Source: Gemmatimonadota bacterium
Lineage (GTDB): Bacteria > Gemmatimonadota > Gemmatimonadetes > Gemmatimonadales > Gemmatimonadaceae
Reading direction: 5' to 3'
Length of the DNA: 64,000 bases
Assembly (NCBI GenBank): GCA_016719105.1
Contig: JADKAQ010000030.1
Coordinates: 19,325-83,324, forward strand
Made by a program: the position numbers and the translations under genes
Shown: piece after piece, positions 52,254 to 60,514 of the stretch
How positions within the stretch are numbered: the stretch's first letter is position 1
Layout: every line of letters begins with the position of its first letter
The notes under the pieces: generated by a model
Told to the model about the DNA's origin: nothing
The model's database searches: none
What the model saw: the letters and a program-made list of their open reading frames with translations, nothing else

Positions 52254-52341
52254 GCGGCGAGCCACATGTGTCGCCTTTCCGTCGCCGTTTCCGATCTCCC
52301 AAGCACGGGAGTTTCGATTCAATGCGGACGACGGAGGCAGC

Positions 52342-53271
52342 ATGTCGGGCATGGCCCTGGTGGCGAGCGCGGTCTTGAGTGTGACGGTGCTGTATCTCGT
52401 GTTGGCAGTCGTGGTGGCCCACCGGTTCACGACGCCGAAGCGGGTGCTGTCGCCGGAGCATGTTGGGGCGTTGTATGAGCGCGTGCAGTTCTGCGCCCGC
52501 GACGAAGCATTGCAGCTCGCCGCATCGTATCGGCGCACGACGGGCGCGACGGGGGCGGTGATCCTCGTCCATGGACGCGACGCGTCGCGTGGCGATGAAC
52601 TCCGAGGGACGACGGTCTCGCTGGTGCTGGAACTGGCCGCACGGGGCTTGAGTGTCGTGATGCTCGATCTGCGCGGGCATGGCGAAAGCGAAGCGGCACG
52701 TCTGACCTTCGGCCGTCGTGAGCGTCGCGACGTGCTGGGCGCCGTCGACTTCCTGTTGGCGCGCGGATACCAGCCACGATCCATCGGCATCCTGGGAGCA
52801 TCGATGGGTGGCGTGAGTGCCATTGCGGCGGCCGCCGAGGAACCAGCCATCGGCGCCCTGGTCACCGACAGTGCGTTCGCCAGGCTCGATGATGTCTTGC
52901 ACGCGCAGTTCGCGCGGCTCACCCGCCTCCCGACGTGCGTGCTGTCCGGCGCGTTGCTCGCGGCGCGCGTCCTCACCGGTGAGTCGCTGCTGCATCACTC
53001 GCCGGCCGTCAACATGTTGCAGCTGCGCGGCCGGCCGACGCTAGTGATTCACGCGGAACGCGATCCCTTCGTGCCGGTTCATCATGCGCACGCCTTGGCG
53101 CAGGCGGGAGAGAGCGCGGTGTGGATTACCCCGGGCAACCGACATCTCGCGTCGTTTGGTGTGGCCGGTCGTGAGTACGAGGCACTGGTCGGCGCATTCT
53201 TCGCCCGGCACTTGGCGGCCGTCGCTCCCGAGGTGATTCTGGGGGAGACCGTGATGGCCGACGTGGCATAG
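52342..53271 (+). CDS. Membrane-anchored alpha/beta hydrolase
   Basis: 309 residues from ATG 52342, with an N-terminal membrane helix (ALVASAVLSVTVLYLVLAVVVAH). The alpha/beta-hydrolase core has VILVHGRDASRGD, DLRGHGESE, the nucleophile S154 in LGASMGG, D241 in HAERDPFVP and H268 in GNRHLASF. It resembles the dienelactone-hydrolase/BAAT-like and 'serine aminopeptidase' hydrolases. Being inserted between a kinase stump and a full kinase gene, it may have been captured here secondarily. The substrate is unknown. Confidence 0.83.
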   Translation: MSGMALVASAVLSVTVLYLVLAVVVAHRFTTPKRVLSPEHVGALYERVQFCARDEALQLAASYRRTTGATGAVILVHGRDASRGDELRGTTVSLVLELAARGLSVVMLDLRGHGESEAARLTFGRRERRDVLGAVDFLLARGYQPRSIGILGASMGGVSAIAAAAEEPAIGALVTDSAFARLDDVLHAQFARLTRLPTCVLSGALLAARVLTGESLLHHSPAVNMLQLRGRPTLVIHAERDPFVPVHHAHALAQAGESAVWITPGNRHLASFGVAGREYEALVGAFFARHLAAVAPEVILGETVMADVA

Positions 53272-53306
53272 GTCGCCGAGCGGACCACCTCCTCAACAAC
53301 GGAATC

Positions 53307-55961
53307 ATGTCAGCGTTGTCCGAATCACTGTACGCGCGACTGAGTCCGCTGCTCGATCAGGCGCTCGACCTCTCCCCCGAGGAGCGGACTCGCTGGGTTG
53401 ATGACCTCCAGCGCGAGAGCGTGAGTGTTGTGCAGGCACTGAGCGAGATTCTGCTGTCGGGCGACACGTGGAAGGGCGGCGGTTCGGAGCCGCTCGCGTC
53501 GCTACCGCCGCTGCCCCCGCGGCTTGAGGGCGAGCCTTCCTTGGCCGGTGTGCGGATTGGTGCCTGGACCCTCGATCGCCCCATCGGCCAAGGTGGCATG
53601 GGGAGCGTGTGGCTCGCGACGCGGGCCGACGGCAGCTTCGAGGGATTGGCCGCGGTCAAGTTGCTCAATCTGTCGTTGATGGGACGCGCGGGGCTCGAGC
53701 GCTTTCGTCGCGAGGGGACGGCGCTCGCCCGGCTCTCACACGTGAATGTCGCGCGCCTCCTCGATGCGGGCGTGAGCGAGCTGCGCCAGCCGTTCCTCGT
53801 CCTCGAGTACATAGACGGCGAACCGATCGATGCCTATGCCGCACGCGCGACCGGCAGCGCTGCGCAGCGCGTGCAACTCATGTTGCAGGTCCTCGCCGCG
53901 ATTGGTCATGCGCATGCCAACCTGATCGTGCATCGCGACCTCAAACCGTCGAACGTACTGGTCACGAAAGACGGCACGGTGAAGCTGCTCGACTTCGGCA
54001 TCGCGCGCCTCATCGCCTCCGACGAGCGCTCCGCGGAGGTAACGGAGCAGGGGCATCAGGCACTGACTCCCGCCTTTGCGTCACCCGAGCAGTTCCGTGG
54101 CGAGCCGATTGGTCCGGCGTCCGACATCTACAGCGCGGGTGTGATGCTGTACCTGCTGCTGACCGACCGTCATCCGACCTCGGACGGCGCGCGCACCAGC
54201 GTTGAGTTCGCGCAAGGCGCGCTGCAGCGGGAGCCCGCGCCAACCGGTCTGGGGGATCTCGACGCGATTCTGCGAAAGGCGCTGCGGAAGGTCTCCGGCG
54301 AACGTTATGAGACGGCTGCCGCGATGGCCGATGACCTCCGTCGATGGCTCAACCACGAACCGGTCTCGGCCCGTCCCGATAGCCTGAGCTATCGCGCCAC
54401 GAGGTTCGTGCAGAGATACCGGACTGGCGTCGCCATCGCTGGTGTCGTTGGTGCCGCGCTGGTCACCGCCACCGTTGTCTCATATCGCCAACTATTGGAA
54501 GCCGAGCGACAGCGAAGCGTAGCCGAGCGAAACTTCCGCAATCAGGAGGGCTTTCTCGCTGCCGCGCAGGTACTGGCCACCGACGCGCTGGGCCCGGACG
54601 GCAAGCCGCTCGATGCGCGGGGACGGCTGCTGCACGCCGTGGACGTCGTGGAGACGCAGTTCAGCACCAATCCGCGCACCGTCGCCGTGGTCATGACCGA
54701 CCTGGCGACACAGCTGTTCGAGAGTGGCGATGCCGCCGGTGCGCTCGCGCTGGACGCGAGGTCACGCGACATCGCGCACGGGGCGGGACTGTTCGACGTC
54801 GAGTCCTCCATCTCCTGCACACGCGCCCAGATCTTTCTCAAGACGCGGATGGTCGACTCCGCCCGTGCGGCGGTCGAGCACGGGCGATCGGCGCTGGCGC
54901 GGATTGGGCCCAAGGCCGAGGACTACCTGTGCCTGCAAGCCGAGGGCGACCTCGCGATGCTGGACAACGACAAGGATCGCGCGATCGCGCGCCTGGAACA
55001 GGCGCTTGTCGTCTTCGACGAGGGTGAGAGACTCGAGGGTGCGTCAAGGCGATCGCTCAACCGGCTTGCCATTCTGAACGGTCTCGCGCCCGTTCTCCAA
55101 CGGGCTGGACGGCCGAGGGATGCACTCGTGCTGCAGCGCACGATTGTCGCGGGGGTCGATTCGATGGGGTATCCAGGGACCGCCATCCTGCCGAACGTCG
55201 CCGCGCCGATGTCGCTCATGTTCCTCGAGCTGGGCGAGATGCGCGAGGCCGTGGCCACCCTTGGTGCCATCGTGCGTCGCGTGGAAGGTCAGGGCGGTGC
55301 TGAGACGGTGCCGCCGTATCTGGCCCTGCTCTACGGAACGATCCTGCTGCGCGCGGGGGAGGTAGATTCTGCGAGTCACTGGCTCGCGCGAGCAGCGAAG
55401 GGCCCTCTCGAAGGGAACGCACAAGTCACGGCCGACGTCAACGCCGCCTGGGCCGCGCTGGAGGGCGGCCGCATGCGGGAGGCCAGCGTGCGCGCCGCGC
55501 GTGCCGGCACCCTGTATCCCTGGCACTGGCTCACTCGCGAGTGGGTGCGCCTGCGCATCGCGCGACACGACGGTGATTCCGTGCCATCGATGAGGCGTCT
55601 GGCCTTCGCCATCGACTCGCTGTGGCCCGATGCCTCGATTCCCCGCATGCATTTCATCTTTCCCTTGCTCACACTCGGCGAGTGGCGTCTGGCGGCTGGT
55701 GACGTGCGGGGCGCCGACTCCGTCGCCTCTCGCGTGCGGACGATGGCGATGGTAGACTCGCTGGCGGGAGCGCGGAGCGCCATTGTCGGGCACGCGGACT
55801 ATCTGCATGCTCGCGTTCAACAGGCGCTCGGTGACCGAAGCGGCGCGTCACGCACGGCGCAGCGCGCGCTCACGGCGCTGGCAAGTGGCTACGGTCTCGA
55901 TCACCCGGTGACTGCCTCGGCACGCGCGTTTCTGAACTCCGGACCGGCAGTGCGTCGGTAG
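53307..55961 (+). CDS. Receptor-type Ser/Thr protein kinase with TPR-like sensor
   Basis: 884 residues from ATG 53307. An N-terminal helical segment precedes the kinase domain (about 85-350): glycine loop IGQGGMGSVW, ATP lysine K118 (AAVKLL), catalytic loop HRDLKPSN with D211, metal-binding D229 in DFG and the activation-end motif FASPEQF. One membrane helix follows (about 373-393, TGVAIAGVVGAALVTATVV). The extracytoplasmic or C-terminal 480 residues are helical repeats of TPR character (for example AGALALDARSRDIAHGAGL). It probably signals extracellular state to the neighbouring sigma factor. All catalytic residues are present. Confidence 0.92.
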   Translation: MSALSESLYARLSPLLDQALDLSPEERTRWVDDLQRESVSVVQALSEILLSGDTWKGGGSEPLASLPPLPPRLEGEPSLAGVRIGAWTLDRPIGQGGMGSVWLATRADGSFEGLAAVKLLNLSLMGRAGLERFRREGTALARLSHVNVARLLDAGVSELRQPFLVLEYIDGEPIDAYAARATGSAAQRVQLMLQVLAAIGHAHANLIVHRDLKPSNVLVTKDGTVKLLDFGIARLIASDERSAEVTEQGHQALTPAFASPEQFRGEPIGPASDIYSAGVMLYLLLTDRHPTSDGARTSVEFAQGALQREPAPTGLGDLDAILRKALRKVSGERYETAAAMADDLRRWLNHEPVSARPDSLSYRATRFVQRYRTGVAIAGVVGAALVTATVVSYRQLLEAERQRSVAERNFRNQEGFLAAAQVLATDALGPDGKPLDARGRLLHAVDVVETQFSTNPRTVAVVMTDLATQLFESGDAAGALALDARSRDIAHGAGLFDVESSISCTRAQIFLKTRMVDSARAAVEHGRSALARIGPKAEDYLCLQAEGDLAMLDNDKDRAIARLEQALVVFDEGERLEGASRRSLNRLAILNGLAPVLQRAGRPRDALVLQRTIVAGVDSMGYPGTAILPNVAAPMSLMFLELGEMREAVATLGAIVRRVEGQGGAETVPPYLALLYGTILLRAGEVDSASHWLARAAKGPLEGNAQVTADVNAAWAALEGGRMREASVRAARAGTLYPWHWLTREWVRLRIARHDGDSVPSMRRLAFAIDSLWPDASIPRMHFIFPLLTLGEWRLAAGDVRGADSVASRVRTMAMVDSLAGARSAIVGHADYLHARVQQALGDRSGASRTAQRALTALASGYGLDHPVTASARAFLNSGPAVRR

Positions 55962-56068
55962 CGCCCCCTCGTCGCACCGACGGCGCGCGCCACGAGCGGA
56001 CGGCAGGCACGAGTTCAGGTGGCCCGGCAGCTCATCCTGAGCACCAGCATCCAACAACCAGACCCGGC

Positions 56069-56542
56069 ATGCGCCCCTTCCAGTCTCGCCCCATCCACCC
56101 GCGCGGCGTGACGCTCTACGGCGAATGGCGCCTCAAGCGCTACACGATCGTGCGTCACACCGCCCCGGACTCCGAGTCGCATGGCGAATGGCCCGACTTC
56201 GAACCGGGGCGACGGCTTGCACACGCCGCGCTGCCATCGCCGGTGCACGCCGCCGGCCGTGTGGGGGTCGGATTTGTCATCGAGCACCGTGGCAACGGCG
56301 CCGACTACATCGTGTTGGGGTGGTGGGATCGCGAGAATGAGCTACCGGTCCGGGTCTTCGTGCGCGACCACTCGCCGGGAGCTGCCTGGCGCGCGGCACG
56401 CGGAAGCGAATCGTTCTGCGTGTGGGACCTTCAGGTGGTTGCGTTCGAGCGCGACGCTTACGTCGGCACCGTGCTCTCGGAGCGCGCGAGCGAGGGGGCG
56501 GTCGAGGACTACCTCGCGCGGCGGTTGACCGTCGCTCCGTAG
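56069..56542 (+). CDS. Conserved-looking hypothetical protein
   Basis: 157 residues from ATG 56069. It has beta-rich stretches such as GEWRLKRYTIVRH, VGVGFVIEHRGNGADYIVLGWWDRENELPVRVFVRD and CVWDLQVVAFERDAYV, ending in a helix (GAVEDYLARRLTV). No signal peptide, membrane helix or catalytic motif is seen. Several tryptophans and compact length suggest a real globular cytosolic protein, but I do not recognise the family. It stands alone between the kinase and the mechanosensitive-channel-like gene. Confidence 0.65.
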   Translation: MRPFQSRPIHPRGVTLYGEWRLKRYTIVRHTAPDSESHGEWPDFEPGRRLAHAALPSPVHAAGRVGVGFVIEHRGNGADYIVLGWWDRENELPVRVFVRDHSPGAAWRAARGSESFCVWDLQVVAFERDAYVGTVLSERASEGAVEDYLARRLTVAP

Positions 56543-56634
56543 CCGCCCCGTTGGGTAAAGGCCGGAGCCCCGTTCGGGGAGGAAGGCCGGCCTGCCCACA
56601 CGCGATCCACGGTTGCGTTAGATTCTCCGTCACC

Positions 56635-56655
56635 GGAGTCGGCTTTCCCGACTCC
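56635..56655 (+). promoter_or_regulatory. Hairpin in the leader of the membrane-protein gene
   Basis: GGAGTCGG and CCGACTCC pair perfectly around CTTTC, ending 32 bases before the GTG of the downstream gene. It is either the terminator of the hypothetical gene or a leader structure. Confidence 0.45.
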
Positions 56656-56687
56656 CGTGTGACCCCAGCAGCCGCCTTGCCAATCCC

Positions 56688-57485
56688 GTGACGTTCTACG
56701 AACGCCTGCAGGACTCGTTCGCCCAGCTCGCCGAGATCGTTCCCGCTCTCGCCGGGGCGCTCGTCATCCTCTTTGCCGGCTACCTGCTGGCCAAGCTCGT
56801 CGAGAAGGGCGCGGAGCGCATCCTCCGCAAGATGCGCCTCAACCAGTGGCTCGAGCGTGGTGGGGTGCTCGAGGCGGTCGAGCGCACCGGGTCGCACTTC
56901 AACCCGACGCGCGTCATCGGCAAGGTCCTGTTCTGGTTCGTGATGTTCGCGGTGATCATGGTCGCCGCCAACGCGTTAGGCATGGAGTCGCTGGCGTCGG
57001 TCTTCGCCGAGCTGGTGGGCTACATCCCGTCGTTGATGTCGGCGATCGTGATCCTCATCGTCGGCATCGTGCTCGGACGCTTCACCGGTGGCCTCATCAT
57101 GGCCTCCGCCGGGGCGGTGCAGGGCGGGCCGACGCTGGCCCGCATCGGGCGGTGGATGGTCGTCGTCCTCGCCGTCTTCATGGCGCTGCAAGAGCTGGGC
57201 ATCGCCTCGGACATCGTCACCACGGCTTTCGCGATCCTCTTCGGCGCGGTCGCCCTCGCCCTCGCGCTCGCCTTCGGCCTCGGCAATCGCGAACTCGCCG
57301 GCGAGGTCACCCGCGAGTGGTACAAGCGCTACCGCGCCGAGCGCGATGCCATCGAGCGCGAGGTGGAGAAGCGCGAGGAACAGGAAGACGCCGAGATGGC
57401 GGCCGAAGACCGCACCGAGGAGATGCCGGCCGCCGGCATCCCCTCCTCGTCAGGCACCCCGGGTCAGCCGACGACCTCGCGGTAG
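56688..57485 (+). CDS. MscS-like/CmpX-type membrane protein with TM-helix repeats
   Basis: 265 residues from GTG 56688. The conserved pattern LAEIVPALAGALVILFAGYLLAKLVEKGAERIL, repeated as LVGYIPSLMSAIVILIVGIVLGRFTGGLI, is the 'conserved TM helix' unit of small mechanosensitive-channel-like proteins. The terminal helix AILFGAVALALALAFGLGNRELA resembles the pore helix of MscS. A charged C-terminal coil (YRAERDAIEREVEKREEQED) faces the cytosol; the beta domain of full MscS is absent. The 3' end overlaps the convergent dipeptidase gene by 22 bases. Confidence 0.85.
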   Translation: MTFYERLQDSFAQLAEIVPALAGALVILFAGYLLAKLVEKGAERILRKMRLNQWLERGGVLEAVERTGSHFNPTRVIGKVLFWFVMFAVIMVAANALGMESLASVFAELVGYIPSLMSAIVILIVGIVLGRFTGGLIMASAGAVQGGPTLARIGRWMVVVLAVFMALQELGIASDIVTTAFAILFGAVALALALAFGLGNRELAGEVTREWYKRYRAERDAIEREVEKREEQEDAEMAAEDRTEEMPAAGIPSSSGTPGQPTTSR

Positions 57486-58564
57486 ATCCGGGAGACGTTC
57501 CCGCCCATCACGCGTTCCACATCGCGCGTCGGGAGCCCACGCGCGACCAAGCCGTCCCACACGACCTCCATCCGGCTCGGGCCGTTGAGCTCGTCGATGA
57601 AGTAGGGGAGTTCATTGTCCCGCACCTGGGCCCCCTCTTCCTTCTTCAACTCGGCGATGTACTCGGGGGAGAGCGTGATCACGCGATGGTCGCGGTCGCT
57701 CCCGATCCCCACATGCTCCACACCGGCCACCTTGATGGCGTGCATGATGTGGTCGAAGTAGGCCGGGAGTGCCTCCTTCCCACGCTTCGCGGTCAGGAAG
57801 GGGCGCATCTGGCAGACGCCGACTACCCCGCCACGCGCCGCCATCGCCTTGAGCACGTCGTCCGGCGTGTTGCGCCGGTTCTCGTGCACCGCCATGCACG
57901 CCGTGTGCGAGATGATCACCGGCTGCTTCGACTCGGCGATCGTCTCGCGCATCGTCTGCGCGTTGGCGTGCGAGAGGTCGATGAGCATGCGCTGCTGGTT
58001 CATGCGCGCGATGAGCTCGCGCCCGAATGGCGTGATGCCGCCCTGCTCCCAGCAGCCGACGCCGACGTGGTTCTTCGTATTGTAGGTGAGCTGGCACGAA
58101 CGCAGTCCTAACCGATGGAAGAAGTCGACGCGGTCGAGCGAGGTGCCAAACTGCACCGTGTTCTGGTAGAGATAGAAGACCGCGAGCTTGCCGGCGCGCC
58201 GCGCGCGATCGAGGTCGGCAACGCTCGTCGCCTTCACGAACAGGTCGGGGCGCGAGGCGAGGTACTTGTCGTGCTCGATGAGCGAGTCGACGGCGAGGGC
58301 GAGTGCCTCGTCACCCTCGGGCTTGGGATCGCACAGGGTGATGGTGATCGCATCCATCCCGCTCCGCAGCATCGCGCGCAGGATGTCGTCGGTGTACTCC
58401 GGACGAAGCTCGCCCATGGCGTCGAACACCAGCGTGTTGCGCCGCTGCTGGCGCGTTGCGGCTGGCGATGCGGCTGGCGATGGGGCCGGCGATGCGGACT
58501 GGGCGCCGAGGCGCGTGGCGGCGGCCGAGGCGGCAGCGGCGAGGACGAATGTGCGACGGTCCAT
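57464..58564 (-). CDS. Exported membrane dipeptidase-like peptidase (M19)
   Basis: 366 residues from ATG 58564; MDRRTFVLAAAASAAATRLGAQ looks like a Tat-type signal, and a short SPAPSPAASPAA linker follows. The M19 fold is visible in DAMGELRPEYTDD, FYLYQNTVQFG, LTYNTKNHVGVGCWEQGGITPFG, IDLSHANAQTMRETI, ISHTACMAVHENRRNTPDDVLKAMAARGG and VGIGSDRDHRV. The first metal ligands, normally DGHND, are replaced by DAMGE, so metal binding may differ from renal dipeptidase. The tail NVSRIYREVVG is family-typical. Confidence 0.87.
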   Translation of the reverse strand: MDRRTFVLAAAASAAATRLGAQSASPAPSPAASPAATRQQRRNTLVFDAMGELRPEYTDDILRAMLRSGMDAITITLCDPKPEGDEALALAVDSLIEHDKYLASRPDLFVKATSVADLDRARRAGKLAVFYLYQNTVQFGTSLDRVDFFHRLGLRSCQLTYNTKNHVGVGCWEQGGITPFGRELIARMNQQRMLIDLSHANAQTMRETIAESKQPVIISHTACMAVHENRRNTPDDVLKAMAARGGVVGVCQMRPFLTAKRGKEALPAYFDHIMHAIKVAGVEHVGIGSDRDHRVITLSPEYIAELKKEEGAQVRDNELPYFIDELNGPSRMEVVWDGLVARGLPTRDVERVMGGNVSRIYREVVG

Positions 58565-58574
58565 GGGGCCAGAG

Positions 58575-58604
58575 GACGAGAAGACGAGAAGACGAGAAGA
58601 CGAG
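58575..58604. repeat. Tandem 8-bp repeat, three full units of AAGACGAG
   Basis: Three exact units plus a partial one (GACGAG), starting 11 bases upstream of the dipeptidase start codon. They are identical to the octamer near 30,814 (opposite orientation) and near 63,778. Confidence 0.85.
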
Positions 58605-58647
58605 TGAGAGCTTGGCGGCCGGTTCGCCTCGTCGTCTGGTGACAGTC

Positions 58648-58866
58648 CTAACCTTCCGTGTGGCAGGCGCCGCCGCAACTGTCGCCGCAGGGCGGCTCAC
58701 CGCGCAGGGCACGCACCCCTTCGATGGTGACCAGGGGGACCATCGCCAGGGCGGCGACGGAGTCGGCCCACCACCATCCGACGAGTGCGTTGAGCAGCAG
58801 CCCGCCCAGCAGGATCGCCGAGAGGATGGTGCACAGCTCCGCGTCGGGGAGGGGCCTCGGGAACCC
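58648..58866 (-). pseudogene. C-terminal remnant of a cation-diffusion-facilitator transporter
   Basis: The minus strand encodes LPDAELCTILSAILLGGLLLNALVGWWWADSVAALAMVP, then VTIEGVRALRGEPPCGDSCGGACH, matching from memory the last two membrane helices and tail of small CDF-type cation transporters. Upstream of about 58,866 the similarity stops: the sequence becomes arginine-rich, with a direct repeat of CGGGGAGGGGCCTC (58,845 and 58,873) at the break. The front four helices are missing. The cysteine-rich tail (CGDSCGGAC) would bind metal. The stop TAG lies within GTTAGG. Confidence 0.6.
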
Positions 58867-59098
58867 TGTCGCGGGGAGGGGCCTCCGGGTGGCGCGGTGG
58901 GGACGAGGAGGCGCATCACCCAAGCGGCGCTCGCGACGGCGACGGCACGTAGCGCCCAGATGCCGACGCATTCGACGCCCACTTCCCGCTGGACGCCCCG
59001 CCTCGCACGCGACACTTTCCCCCGAGCCCGGAGACTGTCGTCCCCAGCGTTCGCTGGGGCATGCGTCCCGTCTTCTCGTCCTCCCGTCCTCCCCAAAC

Positions 59099-60421
59099 AT
59101 GTCCGCCACCACCGCGCTCTCACTGGATGAGCTCTGGATGCCCTTCACCGCCAACAAGGCGTTCAAGAAGGCTCCGCGTCTCCTCGCCTCGGCCAAGGGG
59201 ATGTACTACCAGGATGTCGACGGGAACACGATCCTCGACGGGACGGCCGGACTCTGGTGCGTGAACGCCGGCCACGCCCGCGAGAAGATCGTCGACGCGA
59301 TCGCGCAGGGGGCGAAGACGCTCGACTTCGCGCCGGGCTTCAACATGGGGCACCCGCTCTCGTTCCAGCTCGCGACGCGACTCTCCGAGATCACTCCGGG
59401 CGACCTCGATCACGTCTTCTTCACCAACTCCGGCTCCGAAGCCGTCGACTCGGCGCTCAAGATCGCCATCGCCTACCACCAGTCGCGCGGCGAGGCCAAG
59501 CGCACGCGACTGGTCGGTCGCCTGCGCGGCTATCACGGCGTCGGCTTCGGCGGGATCTCGGTCGGGGGGATCGCCCCCAACCGGCAGGCGTACCTGAACC
59601 ATCTCCTGCCTAACGTCGACCACCTCCCGCACACGCACGGCATCACCGAGAATCTCTTCAGCAAGGGGCAGCCCGGCTTCGGCTCCAACCTGGCCGACGC
59701 GCTCGAGGACCTCGCGGTGCAGCATGGGGGGGACACGATTGCTGCGGTGATCGTCGAGCCGGTCGCCGGGTCGACGGGGGTGCTGGTGCCGCCGGTGGGC
59801 TACCTCGAGCGGTTGCGCGCCATTTGTGACAAGCACGGCATCCTCCTCATCTTCGACGAGGTGATCACTGGCTTCGGGCGGTTAGGGGCGCCCTTCGCCG
59901 CCGACTACTTCGGCGTCGTCCCCGACCTCATGACCGTCGCCAAGGGGATCACCAACGGCAACGTCCCCATGGGCGCCGTCTTCGTGCGCCACGGGATCTA
60001 CGACACCGTGGTGAACGCCTCGCCGGCCGGGATCGAGTTCTTCCATGGCTACACCTACTCGGGACACCCGCTGGCCTGCGCCGCCGGCCTGGCGACGCTC
60101 GACGTGTACGCCGAGGAAGGGCTCTTCCAGCGGGCCGCGGCGATGGCCCCCTACTGGCAGGAGGCGATCCACTCGCTTCGGGGGAAGCCGCACGTCATCG
60201 ACATTCGCAACATCGGCCTGGTGGCGGGGATCGAGCTGGAGTCCCGCGCCGGAGCGGTCGGTGCCCGCGCGATGGACTGCCACATCGACTGCTTCAAGAA
60301 TGGACTGCTCATCCGCACGACGGCCGACATCATCGCTCTCTCGCCGCCGCTCATCATCGAGAAGTCCCACGTCGATGAGCTGATCGACAAGCTCGGGAAG
60401 GCGCTCGACCGGCTGGCGTAG
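59099..60421 (+). CDS. Class III omega-amino-acid:pyruvate aminotransferase (beta-alanine type)
   Basis: 440 residues from ATG 59099. It has the class III PLP fold: LWMPFTANKAFKKAPRLLASAKG at the start, FTNSGSEAVDSALKIA, GRLRGYHGVGFGGISVGGI, VIVEPVAGSTGVLVPP, LIFDEVITGFGRLG and the PLP lysine K282 in TVAKGITNG. This set is typical of omega-amino-acid-pyruvate aminotransferases that convert beta-alanine to malonate semialdehyde. The methylmalonate-semialdehyde dehydrogenase piece at the window end supports this assignment. The gene ends in a strong terminator. Confidence 0.9.
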   Translation: MSATTALSLDELWMPFTANKAFKKAPRLLASAKGMYYQDVDGNTILDGTAGLWCVNAGHAREKIVDAIAQGAKTLDFAPGFNMGHPLSFQLATRLSEITPGDLDHVFFTNSGSEAVDSALKIAIAYHQSRGEAKRTRLVGRLRGYHGVGFGGISVGGIAPNRQAYLNHLLPNVDHLPHTHGITENLFSKGQPGFGSNLADALEDLAVQHGGDTIAAVIVEPVAGSTGVLVPPVGYLERLRAICDKHGILLIFDEVITGFGRLGAPFAADYFGVVPDLMTVAKGITNGNVPMGAVFVRHGIYDTVVNASPAGIEFFHGYTYSGHPLACAAGLATLDVYAEEGLFQRAAAMAPYWQEAIHSLRGKPHVIDIRNIGLVAGIELESRAGAVGARAMDCHIDCFKNGLLIRTTADIIALSPPLIIEKSHVDELIDKLGKALDRLA

Positions 60422-60453
60422 GCACCGGCGGCGAAGGCCGATCTGGCGGGACC

Positions 60454-60483
60454 GATCGCCGGGGACGATGTTCCCCGGCGATC
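60454..60483 (+). terminator. Perfect 12-bp terminator after the aminotransferase gene
   Basis: GATCGCCGGGGA and TCCCCGGCGATC flank a CGATGT loop, followed by TCCCTTTTC. This is the most classical Rho-independent structure in the window, 33 bases after the stop. Confidence 0.8.
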
Positions 60484-60514
60484 TCCCTTTTCACCCCCTG
60501 CCATCACCGCACCA

